Shown here piece by piece: positions 1 to 9,055 of a DNA stretch of 41,426 bases. The notes under the pieces were generated by a model. That model was not told the origin of the DNA. It did not search any database and saw only the letters and a list, made by a program, of their open reading frames with translations. This DNA is from an uncultured Saprospiraceae bacterium (GTDB lineage: Bacteria; Bacteroidota; Bacteroidia; Chitinophagales; Saprospiraceae), in assembly GCA_938015805.1 (NCBI GenBank), contig CALLXF010000071.1, forward strand, positions 1 to 41,426, read 5' to 3'. The translations under genes and the position numbers were made by a program. Numbering within the stretch: position 1 is the first letter of the stretch; each line of letters begins with the position of its first letter.

Positions 1-95
1 TGGTAGTAGCTTACGCCAATGTAAAGGACGGGTAAAAACAAGACCATAAAAATTAATAATCTAGCACAACCGGTCATTTTATATTTGCTCTTCAT
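1..95 (-). CDS. N-terminus of an unidentified membrane or secreted protein (cut by window edge)
   Basis: The minus strand opens with ATG at 95-93 and stays open to the window edge for 31 codons. The peptide begins MKSKYKMTGCARLL and continues into a hydrophobic segment (LLIFMVLFLPVLYIGV), so the product starts with a short positively charged stretch followed by a membrane anchor or signal peptide. The rest of the gene lies outside the window and no family can be named. It is divergent from the cytochrome gene at 649, with about 550 bp between them. That it is coding is inferred from the membrane-like N-terminus and the open frame alone. Confidence 0.5.
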   Translation of the reverse strand, partial: MKSKYKMTGCARLLIFMVLFLPVLYIGVSYY

Positions 96-648
96 GATTA
101 TAGTATTAAGAGTCAAAGTTATACAGAATGACTAATATTATCTCATAAAATTTAGGCTCTATGTTGATCAGAATGGGTGAGTGATTAAATGCTAGGTATC
201 CTTTTAAGTTATGCAAGGATTGACCTTTTTGATTTTAGTGGATAAATTTTTAAAATCCGTTAAAAACAAAATAGTGTTTGAGCAGAACTAAGAATTGTAA
301 GAATAAGATATGCCAATGGGATAGTATAATTAATAATGTGAAAATCAGCTGTTATTGCGAGTTTATTTTGTTTAGGATTTTAAAGATTTAGGAGCGTTAA
401 GAAATCAAAACAGTCTTGAATTTTTGTTTCTTTTGCTTCAAGGCAAAAGAAAAGGAGGCATTTGAATATGAACTTAAATGACAATCAGAATGGAATAGAT
501 ATTTTTTACCCACTCAAATCGACATAGTGCCAAAATTAATTTATTGGAGACTACATGTTAAATAATAATATCTACCTATATTTTTTAAGCTAAACAAAAG
601 TATCTTTTCTCTCTCAGCTCTATCCTTAAACATTCCTATCTTTAAAAA
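96..648. other. Long intergenic region, no gene recognised
   Basis: This 553-bp AT-rich stretch separates two divergent genes. I see no open frame longer than about 20 codons, no RNA gene and no clear promoter pair. The one structured item is a perfect 10-bp inverted repeat at 427-452 (arms tttcttttgc and gcaaaagaaa, 6-nt loop), listed separately. The region probably carries promoters for both flanking genes and perhaps a dispersed palindromic repeat. Confidence 0.5.
427..452. repeat. Perfect 10-bp inverted repeat with 6-nt loop
   Basis: The arms tttcttttgc (427-436) and gcaaaagaaa (443-452) pair perfectly around the loop ttcaag. It lies in the middle of a divergent intergenic region about 200 bp before the cytochrome gene, so it is unlikely to terminate either neighbour. 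Short palindromes of this TTTTGC/GCAAAA kind may be dispersed intergenic repeats; a genome-wide count would settle that. Confidence 0.5.
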
Positions 649-2067
649 ATGAAAATTAAAAACTGGCATGTCTCCGTTCTGCTTTTTTCTTGTTTATGGA
701 TATATTTATCTTGCTCTGAGGAAGTGCCGATGTCAGGCATCCCGGATAATATAGGTATCTATCTACAAACGATTCCAGATATTCCACAGCGATCTGGGGA
801 TGCCGTTATAGGAGAAAGCTATTTGTTAAATGGAGATTATGTAAAAAGTGGTTTACCTAGAGCTGTTTATAATATGACATTGGCATTAGCTAATCCAGGA
901 CTTAATGAATTAAATAGATCAGGGATAAATCAAGATATTAATTTTCAGTATACCTCGCTTATTAACCAAGATAATGTTGAGGTCGTTTCTCCTAATTGCT
1001 TCCAGTGCCATGCTGGTTATGCAGATGGTCAGTTTATACTCGGATTAGGAAATACCTCTGGTGATTTTACTACTAATCAAAGTGCAGCTTCTGGATTTCT
1101 AGATGGCCTAGTAGAAACTAACTATGGAAATCCTTCTGCCGAGTGGGATGCTTATTTTCCATTTTCTCGAGCTGTAAAAGCAACGGGCCAGCACCTAGTA
1201 ACAGAAACGATAGGAGCAAATCCGGCAGATAAACTGGCTCTAGTTTTAGCTGCTCATAGAGATCCTAATAATCTTACTTGGATAGATGATCCGCAGATTA
1301 CAATACCAGACGAGGTCATTCCAGCAGATGTGCCAGCATGGTGGCTTTTAAAGAAAAAATCAGTTATGTTTTCTACGGGTATAGGTAGAGGTGATTTTGC
1401 TAAGATGATGATGGCTAGTAGTATACTAACTTTAGAAGATTCTACAGAGGCTAGGATCATAGATGAGCAATTTGTAAATGTCTCTGAGTTTATCAGAAAT
1501 CTAAAATCTCCTAAATACACAGGAAATATAAACAGCGATAAAGCAAGTAGAGGAGAACAGCTTTTTGCATTAAACTGTGCAACCTGTCATGGCACTTATG
1601 GCGATAATCCTACCTATACTACAAAACTGGTAGATCATGAGGCCATTAAGACTGATCCAGCTCTTGCTAATAGTAATTATGCTTACGCAGAATTTGAAAG
1701 CTGGTTTAATAACTCATGGTTTGGGACGGATACCTATGCGGCACAGATTATACCTGGTGATGGATATATTGCTCAGCCTCTTGATGGAATTTGGGCGACA
1801 GCACCATACTTACATAATGGGTCGGTACCGACCTTAGAAGATTTATTAAATAGTGTCCAGCGACCTACTTACTGGAGACGATCTATAAATTCTGAGGATT
1901 ATGATCACATAAAAGTGGGGTGGGAGTATGTAACTGAGACTAGTAAGAATAGTAAGTTTACATACGATACTACGCTACCAGGATACGGGAATATGGGTCA
2001 TTATTTCGGGGATCATCTAAGTGTTGCTCAGCGATCAGATCTAATAGAATATTTAAAGACATTGTAA
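649..2067 (+). CDS. Di-haem c-type cytochrome, probable lipoprotein (cytochrome c peroxidase / RoxA-like)
   Basis: A 472-residue exported protein. A hydrophobic leader ends near Cys22, followed by acidic residues, suggesting a lipoprotein although the lipobox is not ideal. Two covalent haem sites are visible: CFQCH at 117-121 and CATCH at 310-314. The C-terminal half has the motif GIWATAPYLHNGSVPTLEDLL (split here as GIWATAPYLHNG then SVPTLEDLL), typical of the di-haem cytochrome c peroxidase / RoxA-like superfamily, where it borders the C-terminal haem. It should act in the periplasm or at the outer membrane in electron transfer or oxidation of an unknown substrate. It is transcribed alone, with 227 bp to the next gene. 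The superfamily call is firm; peroxidase versus oxygenase activity cannot be told from this sequence. Confidence 0.85.
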   Translation: MKIKNWHVSVLLFSCLWIYLSCSEEVPMSGIPDNIGIYLQTIPDIPQRSGDAVIGESYLLNGDYVKSGLPRAVYNMTLALANPGLNELNRSGINQDINFQYTSLINQDNVEVVSPNCFQCHAGYADGQFILGLGNTSGDFTTNQSAASGFLDGLVETNYGNPSAEWDAYFPFSRAVKATGQHLVTETIGANPADKLALVLAAHRDPNNLTWIDDPQITIPDEVIPADVPAWWLLKKKSVMFSTGIGRGDFAKMMMASSILTLEDSTEARIIDEQFVNVSEFIRNLKSPKYTGNINSDKASRGEQLFALNCATCHGTYGDNPTYTTKLVDHEAIKTDPALANSNYAYAEFESWFNNSWFGTDTYAAQIIPGDGYIAQPLDGIWATAPYLHNGSVPTLEDLLNSVQRPTYWRRSINSEDYDHIKVGWEYVTETSKNSKFTYDTTLPGYGNMGHYFGDHLSVAQRSDLIEYLKTL

Positions 2068-2154
2068 AATGCACTTAAAATAAAACTTAGGCCTTTTAAG
2101 AATCCGTCATTTCCTTTTATTATCTTACACAAGAACTTTGGATTTTTTTGATTG

Positions 2155-2168
2155 GGTATTTATACCTG
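2155..2168. promoter_or_regulatory. Candidate regulator-binding palindrome (copy 1), upstream of 2295 gene
   Basis: The sequence GGTATTTATACCTG contains the perfect inverted repeat GGTAT-TT-ATACC at 2155-2166. It lies 127 bp before the ATG at 2295. Near-identical sites are at 9332-9345 (reverse orientation) and 10673-10686, each 80-105 bp upstream of another gene. About 10 nt downstream of this copy is AGTATTAG; the 9332 copy has AGTATTTA at a comparable distance on its strand, so the element may be bipartite. The nearby LuxR-type response regulator (4315-5007) is a possible ligand, which is inference. Confidence 0.5.
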
Positions 2169-2294
2169 TTTTTTTTAGAGTATTAGTACGTAGTCCAAGA
2201 AATAGTATAAAATTTAATTTTGTTTTGTTAACTCCCTTAGCTTAAATGTGTAATAAAATGTAATTAAATTATTCACAATAAAAATTACCTACTA

Positions 2295-2774
2295 ATGAAA
2301 CATTTTGGAACAACTCTGAGCCTCATGGCTTTTGTATTGCTATTGATTTCCTGTGGAGAGAAAAAAAACAATCCTACATCCACATCTACAAGTACTAAGA
2401 AAGAATCAACATCCATTGTAACTCTTGCAAATATAGGTTTGACTTCGACTCCTGTTGATAGTAATGACTTTAAGGTTTGGAAAAGGAAATGGGAAACCGA
2501 TGGAGTGAGTTACATGAATGGACCAGCTTTACCATCAGGTCTTGCTAGAATGACTTATTTTGATGTACCTAAGGATGATTTAACGGCACTTTTAGCACTT
2601 AACCCGAGTCATACAAGGTTTTATCTGGGGTTAAAAACGGTTCCTGTATCTAATGAAGTTCCTACAGGATTAAAGCCTCATTTGTTTCTAATAGGGACTG
2701 ATGCAAATGGTGTTTTAGATATGAGTCATATCTACGATTATACAAGTGCTTGTCCTCCGGATTGTACAAAATAG
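2295..2774 (+). CDS. Small lipoprotein of unknown function
   Basis: A 159-residue protein with a clear lipoprotein leader: a hydrophobic stretch ending LLISC at Cys20, then a lysine- and threonine-rich linker (residues 21-40). The mature part has no motif I recognise; it ends with a short cysteine pair, ACPPDC, near the C-terminus. It is the first gene of a rightward group with a membrane protein (23-bp gap), a histidine kinase and a response regulator, so it could be a periplasmic partner of that signalling system. A palindromic GGTATTTATACC site lies 127 bp upstream. Confidence 0.7.
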   Translation: MKHFGTTLSLMAFVLLLISCGEKKNNPTSTSTSTKKESTSIVTLANIGLTSTPVDSNDFKVWKRKWETDGVSYMNGPALPSGLARMTYFDVPKDDLTALLALNPSHTRFYLGLKTVPVSNEVPTGLKPHLFLIGTDANGVLDMSHIYDYTSACPPDCTK

Positions 2775-2797
2775 ACTTTAGGTGTAAATAAAAGTAC

Positions 2798-3517
2798 ATG
2801 GAATTTTGGATGAAGATCGATGGCATTATTAAGGATCTGACTATAATCCTTACGATAGGTGTTAGTCTTGTTTGCATCTTTTTATATCCTAAATTTGATA
2901 GAGTTGAAAAAAAGTTTGCTCATTATGTAATACTCGGAGCTATTTTTGAAATCATTGCGTTCTCTTTAGTTTATTTATATAAAAAAGGTATTCTCCAAAA
3001 TTTGGGAATGGAAAACACTTTACCTGGATTGCATTTGTATACTTTACTTCAATTTATTTTTTTATGTATTTTCTTTCACCGCTTATTAGTTAGATATAAG
3101 CTTACTATTCCTTTATATCTATCTCTTGCAATCGGAAGTGTTTTGATAATAAGTAATACTTTATTTATTCAAGGTATTTATGAATATTGTAGTTTTAGTA
3201 AAGTAGGTGTAGAGCTATTTATACTGATATGTAGCGTGATCTATTTTTTAAAAGTAATCTCTACAAAAAAAATTAGTAGGAATGAAAAAGGAATAACCCT
3301 TTTTGTTAGTGCTGTTTTTGTGAATGCCGGAATGACTATATTGATACATTTATTCAGTAATGAGATGTTAGTACTAGATAAAAACATGAGTTTTTTATTT
3401 TGGACTTTTCGAGCATTTATAAATATGAGTACGCAGCTCATAATATTATATGGTGTTTATCTAATAGCATTTAAAGGAGAGGATGGAAGACCTTTGCTTG
3501 GTAATTTGCAATCTTAG
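2798..3517 (+). CDS. Multi-pass membrane protein, unknown, next to a two-component system
   Basis: A 239-residue, very hydrophobic protein with about six or seven predicted transmembrane stretches, for example near residues 10-30, 42-60, 78-100, 105-130, 138-155, 170-190 and 205-228. No catalytic motif is visible. It lies between a lipoprotein (23 bp upstream) and a NarL-type histidine kinase (5 bp downstream). The kinase has only one short membrane segment and no sensory domain, so this protein may sense the signal or modulate the kinase. That role rests on position alone. Confidence 0.7.
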   Translation: MEFWMKIDGIIKDLTIILTIGVSLVCIFLYPKFDRVEKKFAHYVILGAIFEIIAFSLVYLYKKGILQNLGMENTLPGLHLYTLLQFIFLCIFFHRLLVRYKLTIPLYLSLAIGSVLIISNTLFIQGIYEYCSFSKVGVELFILICSVIYFLKVISTKKISRNEKGITLFVSAVFVNAGMTILIHLFSNEMLVLDKNMSFLFWTFRAFINMSTQLIILYGVYLIAFKGEDGRPLLGNLQS

Positions 3518-3522
3518 AATGT

Positions 3523-4308
3523 ATGGAAGCAGCTAATTTAATGTATTTAGTAATTATAGGGATTGGAATATTTTTGCTTCTTATAGTTTCTATCTTATTG
3601 ATATTTAATACATCTAGAAAAAGAGTTTTATCAGAAATTAGTGAAAGGCAGCAACAAGAATTAGAATTCCAACAAAATCTTTTAAAGAATAATGTAGAAA
3701 CCCAAGAGAGAGAGAGGTCTAGGATTTCAAAAGAATTACATGACGATATCGGTTCTACGCTTAATGTAGTAAACCTCAGTTGCAATATGCTAGAAGCGAC
3801 GATCGCTAATGGTAATGATCCGGAGATTCCTCTAAACCAAATTCGTACATCTTTAAATGAAAGTATAGTTAGAATCAGAGAATTAGCTCATGTACTTTAT
3901 CCGCCAGTTTTGGAAAAATTTGGTTTGCAAAGTGCTCTGCAGTCATTAGTCTTATCGATTAATAGAACAGGACAGGTAAAAATAAATTTAGAAGTAGGGA
4001 AGGATTGGGGGCAGATGACTCTGAATGAAGAACTAAACATTTACAGATTGCTACAAGAGCTAATAAATAATACCATTAAACATGCCCAAGCTTCTACAAT
4101 ATATATAAGTTCTAATGTAGAACACGATACTATTCAGATGATTTATAAAGATGATGGTATCGGATTACCAGAAGATATTTCGTTAAAAGAAGGTATGGGC
4201 ATGGGTAATATAAGAACGAGGACTACCTTACTTAATGCAGATTTAGAGATAAAAACTGAACTTAAAAAAGGTGTAGAATTTATAATTTCTATTCCCGTAA
4301 AAAAATAA
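3523..4308 (+). CDS. NarL/DesK-type sensor histidine kinase
   Basis: A 261-residue kinase with one N-terminal transmembrane helix (about residues 7-28), a short glutamine- and glutamate-rich coiled coil (about 35-65), then a HisKA_3 dimerisation/phosphoacceptor region with the H-box RISKELHDDIGS, in which His73 is the predicted phosphorylation site. The ATPase domain follows, with the N-box ELINNTIKHA and the G-boxes DDGIGL and GMGMGNIRTR. It has no recognisable sensory domain, so input probably comes through the membrane helix or the adjacent membrane protein. The response regulator gene begins 6 bp downstream, so the two form a cognate pair. Confidence 0.92.
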   Translation: MEAANLMYLVIIGIGIFLLLIVSILLIFNTSRKRVLSEISERQQQELEFQQNLLKNNVETQERERSRISKELHDDIGSTLNVVNLSCNMLEATIANGNDPEIPLNQIRTSLNESIVRIRELAHVLYPPVLEKFGLQSALQSLVLSINRTGQVKINLEVGKDWGQMTLNEELNIYRLLQELINNTIKHAQASTIYISSNVEHDTIQMIYKDDGIGLPEDISLKEGMGMGNIRTRTTLLNADLEIKTELKKGVEFIISIPVKK

Positions 4309-4314
4309 TCCTTC

Positions 4315-5007
4315 ATGGAAAATAAAAGAATCTATAAAATAGGAATTGTAGAAGATCATACCATTTTTAGGAATGGTTTAAAGATGATGATCGACTTAAA
4401 TGATCAGCTAGAAGTAATTCTGGAAGCAGAAAACGGTAAGGACTTACAAGGTAAACTATCAGAAGAAATAGTAAACGACTTAGATCTTATTTTATGTGAT
4501 ATGGAAATGCCAGAGATGAACGGGGTAGAGACGGTAAGATTTCTAAATCAAAAATATCCTGATATTAAAATAGTGATTCTATCTGGACACTATGAATCGA
4601 CACTGATTCTAAAAATGCTAGAAATAGGAGCTTCAGCCTTTGTTCCTAAGGACGAAAAACCAAATGAATTTTACCAGACCATCATAAATGTAATACAGCA
4701 CGGATTCCATTATAATCAGCATGTGGTACAACTGATCAGAGAGAAAATGCTTTTTGGGGTAAAAGAAAAAAGAGCAGAGCTCGTCCAGTTATCTCAAAGA
4801 GAAAAGGAGGTGTTGTTTGAAATTTGCGAACAAAAAACCAATAAAGAAATTGCCGAAAAATTATTTATCAGTGTGAGAACTGTAGAAGGGCATCGTAATA
4901 ATCTAATCAGTAAAACACAATCTAAGAATACCGCGGGTATTATAGTTTATGCAATCGAAAATGGATTTTACAAAGTAGATCTAAAAAACCAAAAGAGCTG
5001 GGATTAA
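4315..5007 (+). CDS. LuxR/NarL-family response regulator
   Basis: A 230-residue two-domain regulator. The receiver domain has the acidic pocket (VEDH near residues 12-15), the phosphoacceptor Asp62 in LILCDMEMPEMNG, the switch Ser in VILSGHYES, and the conserved Lys in FVPKDEKP. The C-terminal LuxR-type helix-turn-helix is typical: LSQREKEVLFEICEQKTNKEIAEKLF, broken here as LSQREKEVLFEIC and KTNKEIAEKLFIS, followed by VRTVEGHRNN. Phosphotransfer from the kinase 6 bp upstream should dimerise it on inverted-repeat DNA sites. Candidate targets are the GGTATTTATACC palindromes in this window, but that link is inference. Confidence 0.93.
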   Translation: MENKRIYKIGIVEDHTIFRNGLKMMIDLNDQLEVILEAENGKDLQGKLSEEIVNDLDLILCDMEMPEMNGVETVRFLNQKYPDIKIVILSGHYESTLILKMLEIGASAFVPKDEKPNEFYQTIINVIQHGFHYNQHVVQLIREKMLFGVKEKRAELVQLSQREKEVLFEICEQKTNKEIAEKLFISVRTVEGHRNNLISKTQSKNTAGIIVYAIENGFYKVDLKNQKSWD

Positions 5008-5027
5008 CCTTTGACGTACTAATTAGT

Positions 5028-5069
5028 TAAGAAAGAAAAAGTCCATCTTTTGCGATCAAAAGATGGACT
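5028..5069 (-). terminator. Rho-independent terminator for the leftward T9SS gene
   Basis: Perfect inverted repeat: agtccatctttt (5040-5051) pairs with aaaagatggact (5058-5069) around a 6-nt loop. On the minus strand the stem is followed by a T-rich run (complement of 5028-5039), as expected for a terminator of the gene ending at 5143. It lies between convergent genes and may also slow transcription arriving from the response regulator gene. Confidence 0.8.
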
Positions 5070-5142
5070 AGTAATTAGAAAAATTAAAAACCTACTTTAA
5101 TCATTCCTCTTCTATAGCCTTTAGAGCCATTATGCGTTTATA

Positions 5143-6453
5143 CTATTTTTCTATGATTAGCCTTTTGTAATTGGACTGTTCTGCACTTTCGATTTTTACA
5201 AAGTAGTTTCCTGAGGCTAAGTCACTTACGTTAAGTTTATAAAAATTAATGCCTTCACCAATGTTAATGGATTTAGTAAGATGTAACTTACCCATGTTAT
5301 CAATCACAGTTACTTGCAAGTCTTGCTCTTTAGAGCTCAAAAGTCTTACAGTAGTATGTCCAGATTTACTAGGGTTAGGACTGATGCTTTGTAATACAAA
5401 TCCTTTGATGTCTTTGTGCATGCTAGTAACTACTCTCGAGTAATCATACTGGCCATCGTAATCTACTTGCTTTAATCTATAAAAGTACTGCACATTAGAT
5501 TGCATATTATCATCGACAAAAGTATAATCGATTTGTTCAGATGTATTTCCTTGACCTTTTAGCCATCCTATTTTACGGAATTCTTTACCGTCCATGCTTC
5601 GCTGGATTTCAAAACCAGCGTTGTTTACTTCATTTACTGTAGCCCAATCAAGTATAGTATTATTTCCTTCTAATCGTGTTTTGAATTTAACTAAATCAAC
5701 AGGAACTACAGTTCCAAGTGCAGCACAATCACAGGCATCTACTGAACTAGTTCCTGACTCAGCAACACTTTGCACTCCAGTAACTGATGGGTTTACTGTA
5801 AGCATATCGTCATTGTTCCATGTGACTTCCATAAAGCCCAGTTGATTTCCATTGATTCTAATGCCTACCATTCCTGTTACGTCATTACAACTATCATCTT
5901 GCCAAGCACCACCACCATTTGCGACATTCTGATAATCTAAAGTTGCTTGACCACCTAAGAGATCCGATTCTGCTCTCCAGTCTGTATTTGCACTGGTGAT
6001 GGCATCGTCGCAGTCAAATTTGGTAGCATAAAAATATCCAGCCACCGGAGCGGCATAAGCAATTAATTCTGCTCCATTTTTTGGCTTCATAAATAAATCT
6101 GCAAAACTGCACATACCACCTCCAGCAGTACCCGTAGAAGCGTCAAATGTAAAATCTGTAGTTCCGTCACCATTTACATCCACGTCCATATCATCTCCGC
6201 CTCCAGCGGCATTGGCCGTCACTACATTACTTGGATCGAATGTAGCAATATCACATTGTGCGGCTAGGGCAAAAGGGGTAATACTTGCTGCCGCCAATGG
6301 TATGATACTAATGAGTGGCGATGAGATTCTGGTTTTAAAACTAACAACAGAATTGTTCTTGAGTACATTTTCTGTTTGGTTTTGATAGGATATTATCTTA
6401 TCCTTAAGACTAAGGGCCTCTTTATCCCTTGCATATTTTTTAAGTTTTTTCAT
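5143..6453 (-). CDS. Secreted protein with T9SS type A sorting domain
   Basis: A 436-residue protein. The hydrophobic signal region is unusually late: about 45 polar, lysine-rich residues precede a segment at about 48-66 ending ALAAQC. The mature N-terminal part holds a calcium-site-like acidic repeat, DVDVNGDGTTDF, and several cysteines. From about residue 265 there is a fibronectin-like stretch (LDWATVNEVNNAGFEIQRS) common ahead of T9SS tails. The last 80 residues form a type A sorting domain (SISPNPSKSG, then GNYFVKIES and KRLIIEK), which directs export through the type IX system and cell-surface attachment or release. It lies 37 bp downstream of the phosphodiesterase-sulfotransferase gene and may be co-transcribed with it. 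A terminator follows at 5028-5069. Confidence 0.85.
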   Translation of the reverse strand: MKKLKKYARDKEALSLKDKIISYQNQTENVLKNNSVVSFKTRISSPLISIIPLAAASITPFALAAQCDIATFDPSNVVTANAAGGGDDMDVDVNGDGTTDFTFDASTGTAGGGMCSFADLFMKPKNGAELIAYAAPVAGYFYATKFDCDDAITSANTDWRAESDLLGGQATLDYQNVANGGGAWQDDSCNDVTGMVGIRINGNQLGFMEVTWNNDDMLTVNPSVTGVQSVAESGTSSVDACDCAALGTVVPVDLVKFKTRLEGNNTILDWATVNEVNNAGFEIQRSMDGKEFRKIGWLKGQGNTSEQIDYTFVDDNMQSNVQYFYRLKQVDYDGQYDYSRVVTSMHKDIKGFVLQSISPNPSKSGHTTVRLLSSKEQDLQVTVIDNMGKLHLTKSINIGEGINFYKLNVSDLASGNYFVKIESAEQSNYKRLIIEK

Positions 6454-6490
6454 GATTTAAAAGTTTAGTTTTAATTTATAATATGTGTAT

Positions 6491-9055
6491 TTATGATAGC
6501 ATTACATGTTTTTGTTTTCTTTGTCTGTAGAGTCTAGCATCTATTGGTTTTATTAAATCTTCTGGAGTAACTCTATGATCTAAAAATTCTGATATTCTTA
6601 ATGCCTCCGCAAAAGGGTTATTTATTACTTCTGCATAATCCACTTCGAGTATTTCGATATTTGATTGTTTCCTTGCCCAGTCTTTAGCCTTTTCTCTAGC
6701 TTTTTTGAAGCTATTCATGACTTGTACAGGATATACATCTTCTCTATTTTTTACACCTAGTTTTTGCAACATTTTTCTTTGCGAAGCCAAAACTTCATCA
6801 AGATTACGCTCCATAAAAATGATTTTATACTTATATATTAATGGAAGTTCAGGGACCAGATTTGAAATTACTTTCATCGCTTTATCCATAGATTCTGTAA
6901 CCCATCTTTTATTATGCTTGATCGATTTTATATTATTATGTTCGTAGTATCCTTTAGGATTGTTATCATCTGCGGTTCTTTCCTTGTCTGTATAGATTCC
7001 TATTCCGGCACTTTCTAGCATTTGCATCATCATAGAAGTTCCTGATCTAGGCAGGCCAGAGACTATAATGACTTCTCCTTTAATATTTCTATGGAAGCTT
7101 TGTCGGTGTCTCGCTGCTTCATTAGGTCGATCTAAGTGGGTTTTATAGATTTCTATTAATTTGGCTCTAGCCAAATTGTTTTTAGGATTAAAACGTAAAG
7201 ACATTTCTAGAGAATCTGCAGCGACCTGATATTCTCCTTTATTAAATAGAGCAAGGCCTAAAAATCGATGAGAAGCTGAATTATTGTATTCCATTCCTAT
7301 CGAGGTCAATAATGATTCAATAGCGATATCGTGATTGCCTTTTTGATAATGAATAATACCATACAATAAATGCATAGGGGCATACTCATAATCTAATTCC
7401 ATTTCCTTTTCTAAGGCTTCTTCCGCCTTGTCTCTAAAACCAAGAGACATATAGCATTTAGCTATTTTAGTAAGGATATGAGATTGTACTTTGTCTACCT
7501 TTTCTTCAATAGACTTAAAGAGGGTTAATGCTTTTTGATACTTTCTCTCACCCATTAGAAGGGTGGCTTCCATCATGTCAAGCGCAATAGGATTATAATA
7601 TTCTTTTTCTTTGAGTTGATTTACTAACTCTCGAGATTCTTTAAGTTTACCCTTAGTTTGATAACAACTTGCTAGATGGAATCTATACCTCGGGATACGT
7701 GGATTTGCTCTTAGTAGTTTTTCCAAAACGGATATAGCCTCATCTAGTTTTCCACCAAATAAATAGCTTTTTGCTAAATTGTAATTATTGAAATTTTCTG
7801 TATTTCTTATAGCTGCTGTAAAATCTTTACCGATGTCATCTACATATCCTAACGCTACTAACTGCTGTATCATAGCTGTCTCACTATCAGGATCCATCTG
7901 ATATTCAGAGTGACTTTTAAATTTGGTAAATGGAATGTCTTCCCAGCTATCGATGTATGTGGTTTCTAACGGTTTTATATAAGCGTCATCTAATGTTTTG
8001 CCATCCATATCTTTAGCTACTGATAATCCAAAGTGAGAGAGTATAGTAGGACAGATATCAAGAAGCCCAGCTCCATGGATCAAATGATCTTTTTTGATAC
8101 CAGGACCCATCATTCCGATGACTCCATAAGGACTATGTTCATAAGCAGCACCTCCTGGTTCTTCAGGAATATATTTAGGCCGTAAATGGTCTGGTTGGAA
8201 GCCGTGATCAGAAATGAGCATGATAGTCGTTTCCTTACCCGCTAGTTCCATTAATCTTCCAAGTAGCATATCATGATATCGATATCCAGCGGTGACGACA
8301 TCTTTATAAAGGTCATATGCGTTTTGGCTAATGTGATCTAGTTTAGGAGGATGATATTTCATAAAACCATGACAATAATGATCTATAGAATCAAAGTACA
8401 CCGCCGCAAAATCCCATTCTTCGTTTCTGATAATATTTGTAAAGGCCGCTTGTATAGATGCTGCATGTGCAGTTACTTGAGCGACAGAATATATTCTTTT
8501 GTCCTTAGTCTGATCTATTTTTTCTGCTCTTGGAATAAAAGGCAAAATATGCTGACCAGTGAGTTCTTCAGGATGCACTCGTAAAGCCGCAAAGCGTTCT
8601 TCCTCTGATGCGGGATGTATACATCCACTCATCATATCCCATCCATCTTTTAAGGACCCATTATCTTTTTGATAGAAATTAGAAATAGAAATACCATTCA
8701 TTTCTTCGGCAGGGTGGCTAGGCCACCATCCTACACTATGACATTTGTAATCATGTTCGCTCAGGATTTGCCAGATGGCTTTTACTTTTCTGGAAGTACT
8801 TAAAACTGGTTTAAGAGATTTTTTATCTTCCGAAGGTTGCAAAAATCCATGAATGCCATGCTTGTAGGCATGTTTACCAGTAGCGATAGAGGTCCATAGC
8901 ATGGGAGAATATGCAGGATCCATAGTCGCCAGGTTTCCTATTGTTCCGCCATTGATTAATTTTTCGAGATTAGGCATTTGTCCTTTTTCGATTAGCGGAT
9001 TGATTATTTTCCAATCTGCAGCATCCCAGCCGATAAGCATCATTTTTTTGTTCAT
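6491..9055 (-). CDS. Alkaline-phosphatase-superfamily phosphodiesterase fused to TPR and sulfotransferase domains
   Basis: An 854-residue fusion of three parts. Residues 1-370 are a type I phosphodiesterase/nucleotide pyrophosphatase-like domain with the metal-binding and nucleophile signature: Asp11 in GWDAADW, candidate Thr55 in SPMLWTSIATG, HGIHGF at 66-71, Asp225 and His229 in DSIDHYCHGF, Asp283-His284 in SDHGF, and His307. Residues about 425-655 are tetratricopeptide repeats (for example NLAKSYLFGGKLDEAISVL). Residues about 660-854 are a sulfotransferase with the PAPS-binding loop GLPRSGTSMM (667-676) and an arginine-rich C-terminus. No signal peptide is visible, so it is probably cytoplasmic. 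Its start overlaps the stop of a 66-codon gene by 4 bp (ATGA), implying translational coupling. The substrate is unknown. Confidence 0.85.
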   Translation of the reverse strand: MNKKMMLIGWDAADWKIINPLIEKGQMPNLEKLINGGTIGNLATMDPAYSPMLWTSIATGKHAYKHGIHGFLQPSEDKKSLKPVLSTSRKVKAIWQILSEHDYKCHSVGWWPSHPAEEMNGISISNFYQKDNGSLKDGWDMMSGCIHPASEEERFAALRVHPEELTGQHILPFIPRAEKIDQTKDKRIYSVAQVTAHAASIQAAFTNIIRNEEWDFAAVYFDSIDHYCHGFMKYHPPKLDHISQNAYDLYKDVVTAGYRYHDMLLGRLMELAGKETTIMLISDHGFQPDHLRPKYIPEEPGGAAYEHSPYGVIGMMGPGIKKDHLIHGAGLLDICPTILSHFGLSVAKDMDGKTLDDAYIKPLETTYIDSWEDIPFTKFKSHSEYQMDPDSETAMIQQLVALGYVDDIGKDFTAAIRNTENFNNYNLAKSYLFGGKLDEAISVLEKLLRANPRIPRYRFHLASCYQTKGKLKESRELVNQLKEKEYYNPIALDMMEATLLMGERKYQKALTLFKSIEEKVDKVQSHILTKIAKCYMSLGFRDKAEEALEKEMELDYEYAPMHLLYGIIHYQKGNHDIAIESLLTSIGMEYNNSASHRFLGLALFNKGEYQVAADSLEMSLRFNPKNNLARAKLIEIYKTHLDRPNEAARHRQSFHRNIKGEVIIVSGLPRSGTSMMMQMLESAGIGIYTDKERTADDNNPKGYYEHNNIKSIKHNKRWVTESMDKAMKVISNLVPELPLIYKYKIIFMERNLDEVLASQRKMLQKLGVKNREDVYPVQVMNSFKKAREKAKDWARKQSNIEILEVDYAEVINNPFAEALRISEFLDHRVTPEDLIKPIDARLYRQRKQKHVMLS

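Noticed and set aside
2662-2877. Antisense open frame as a gene
   Set aside because: It straddles two well-supported plus-strand genes, and its composition is what the opposite strand of those genes would give.
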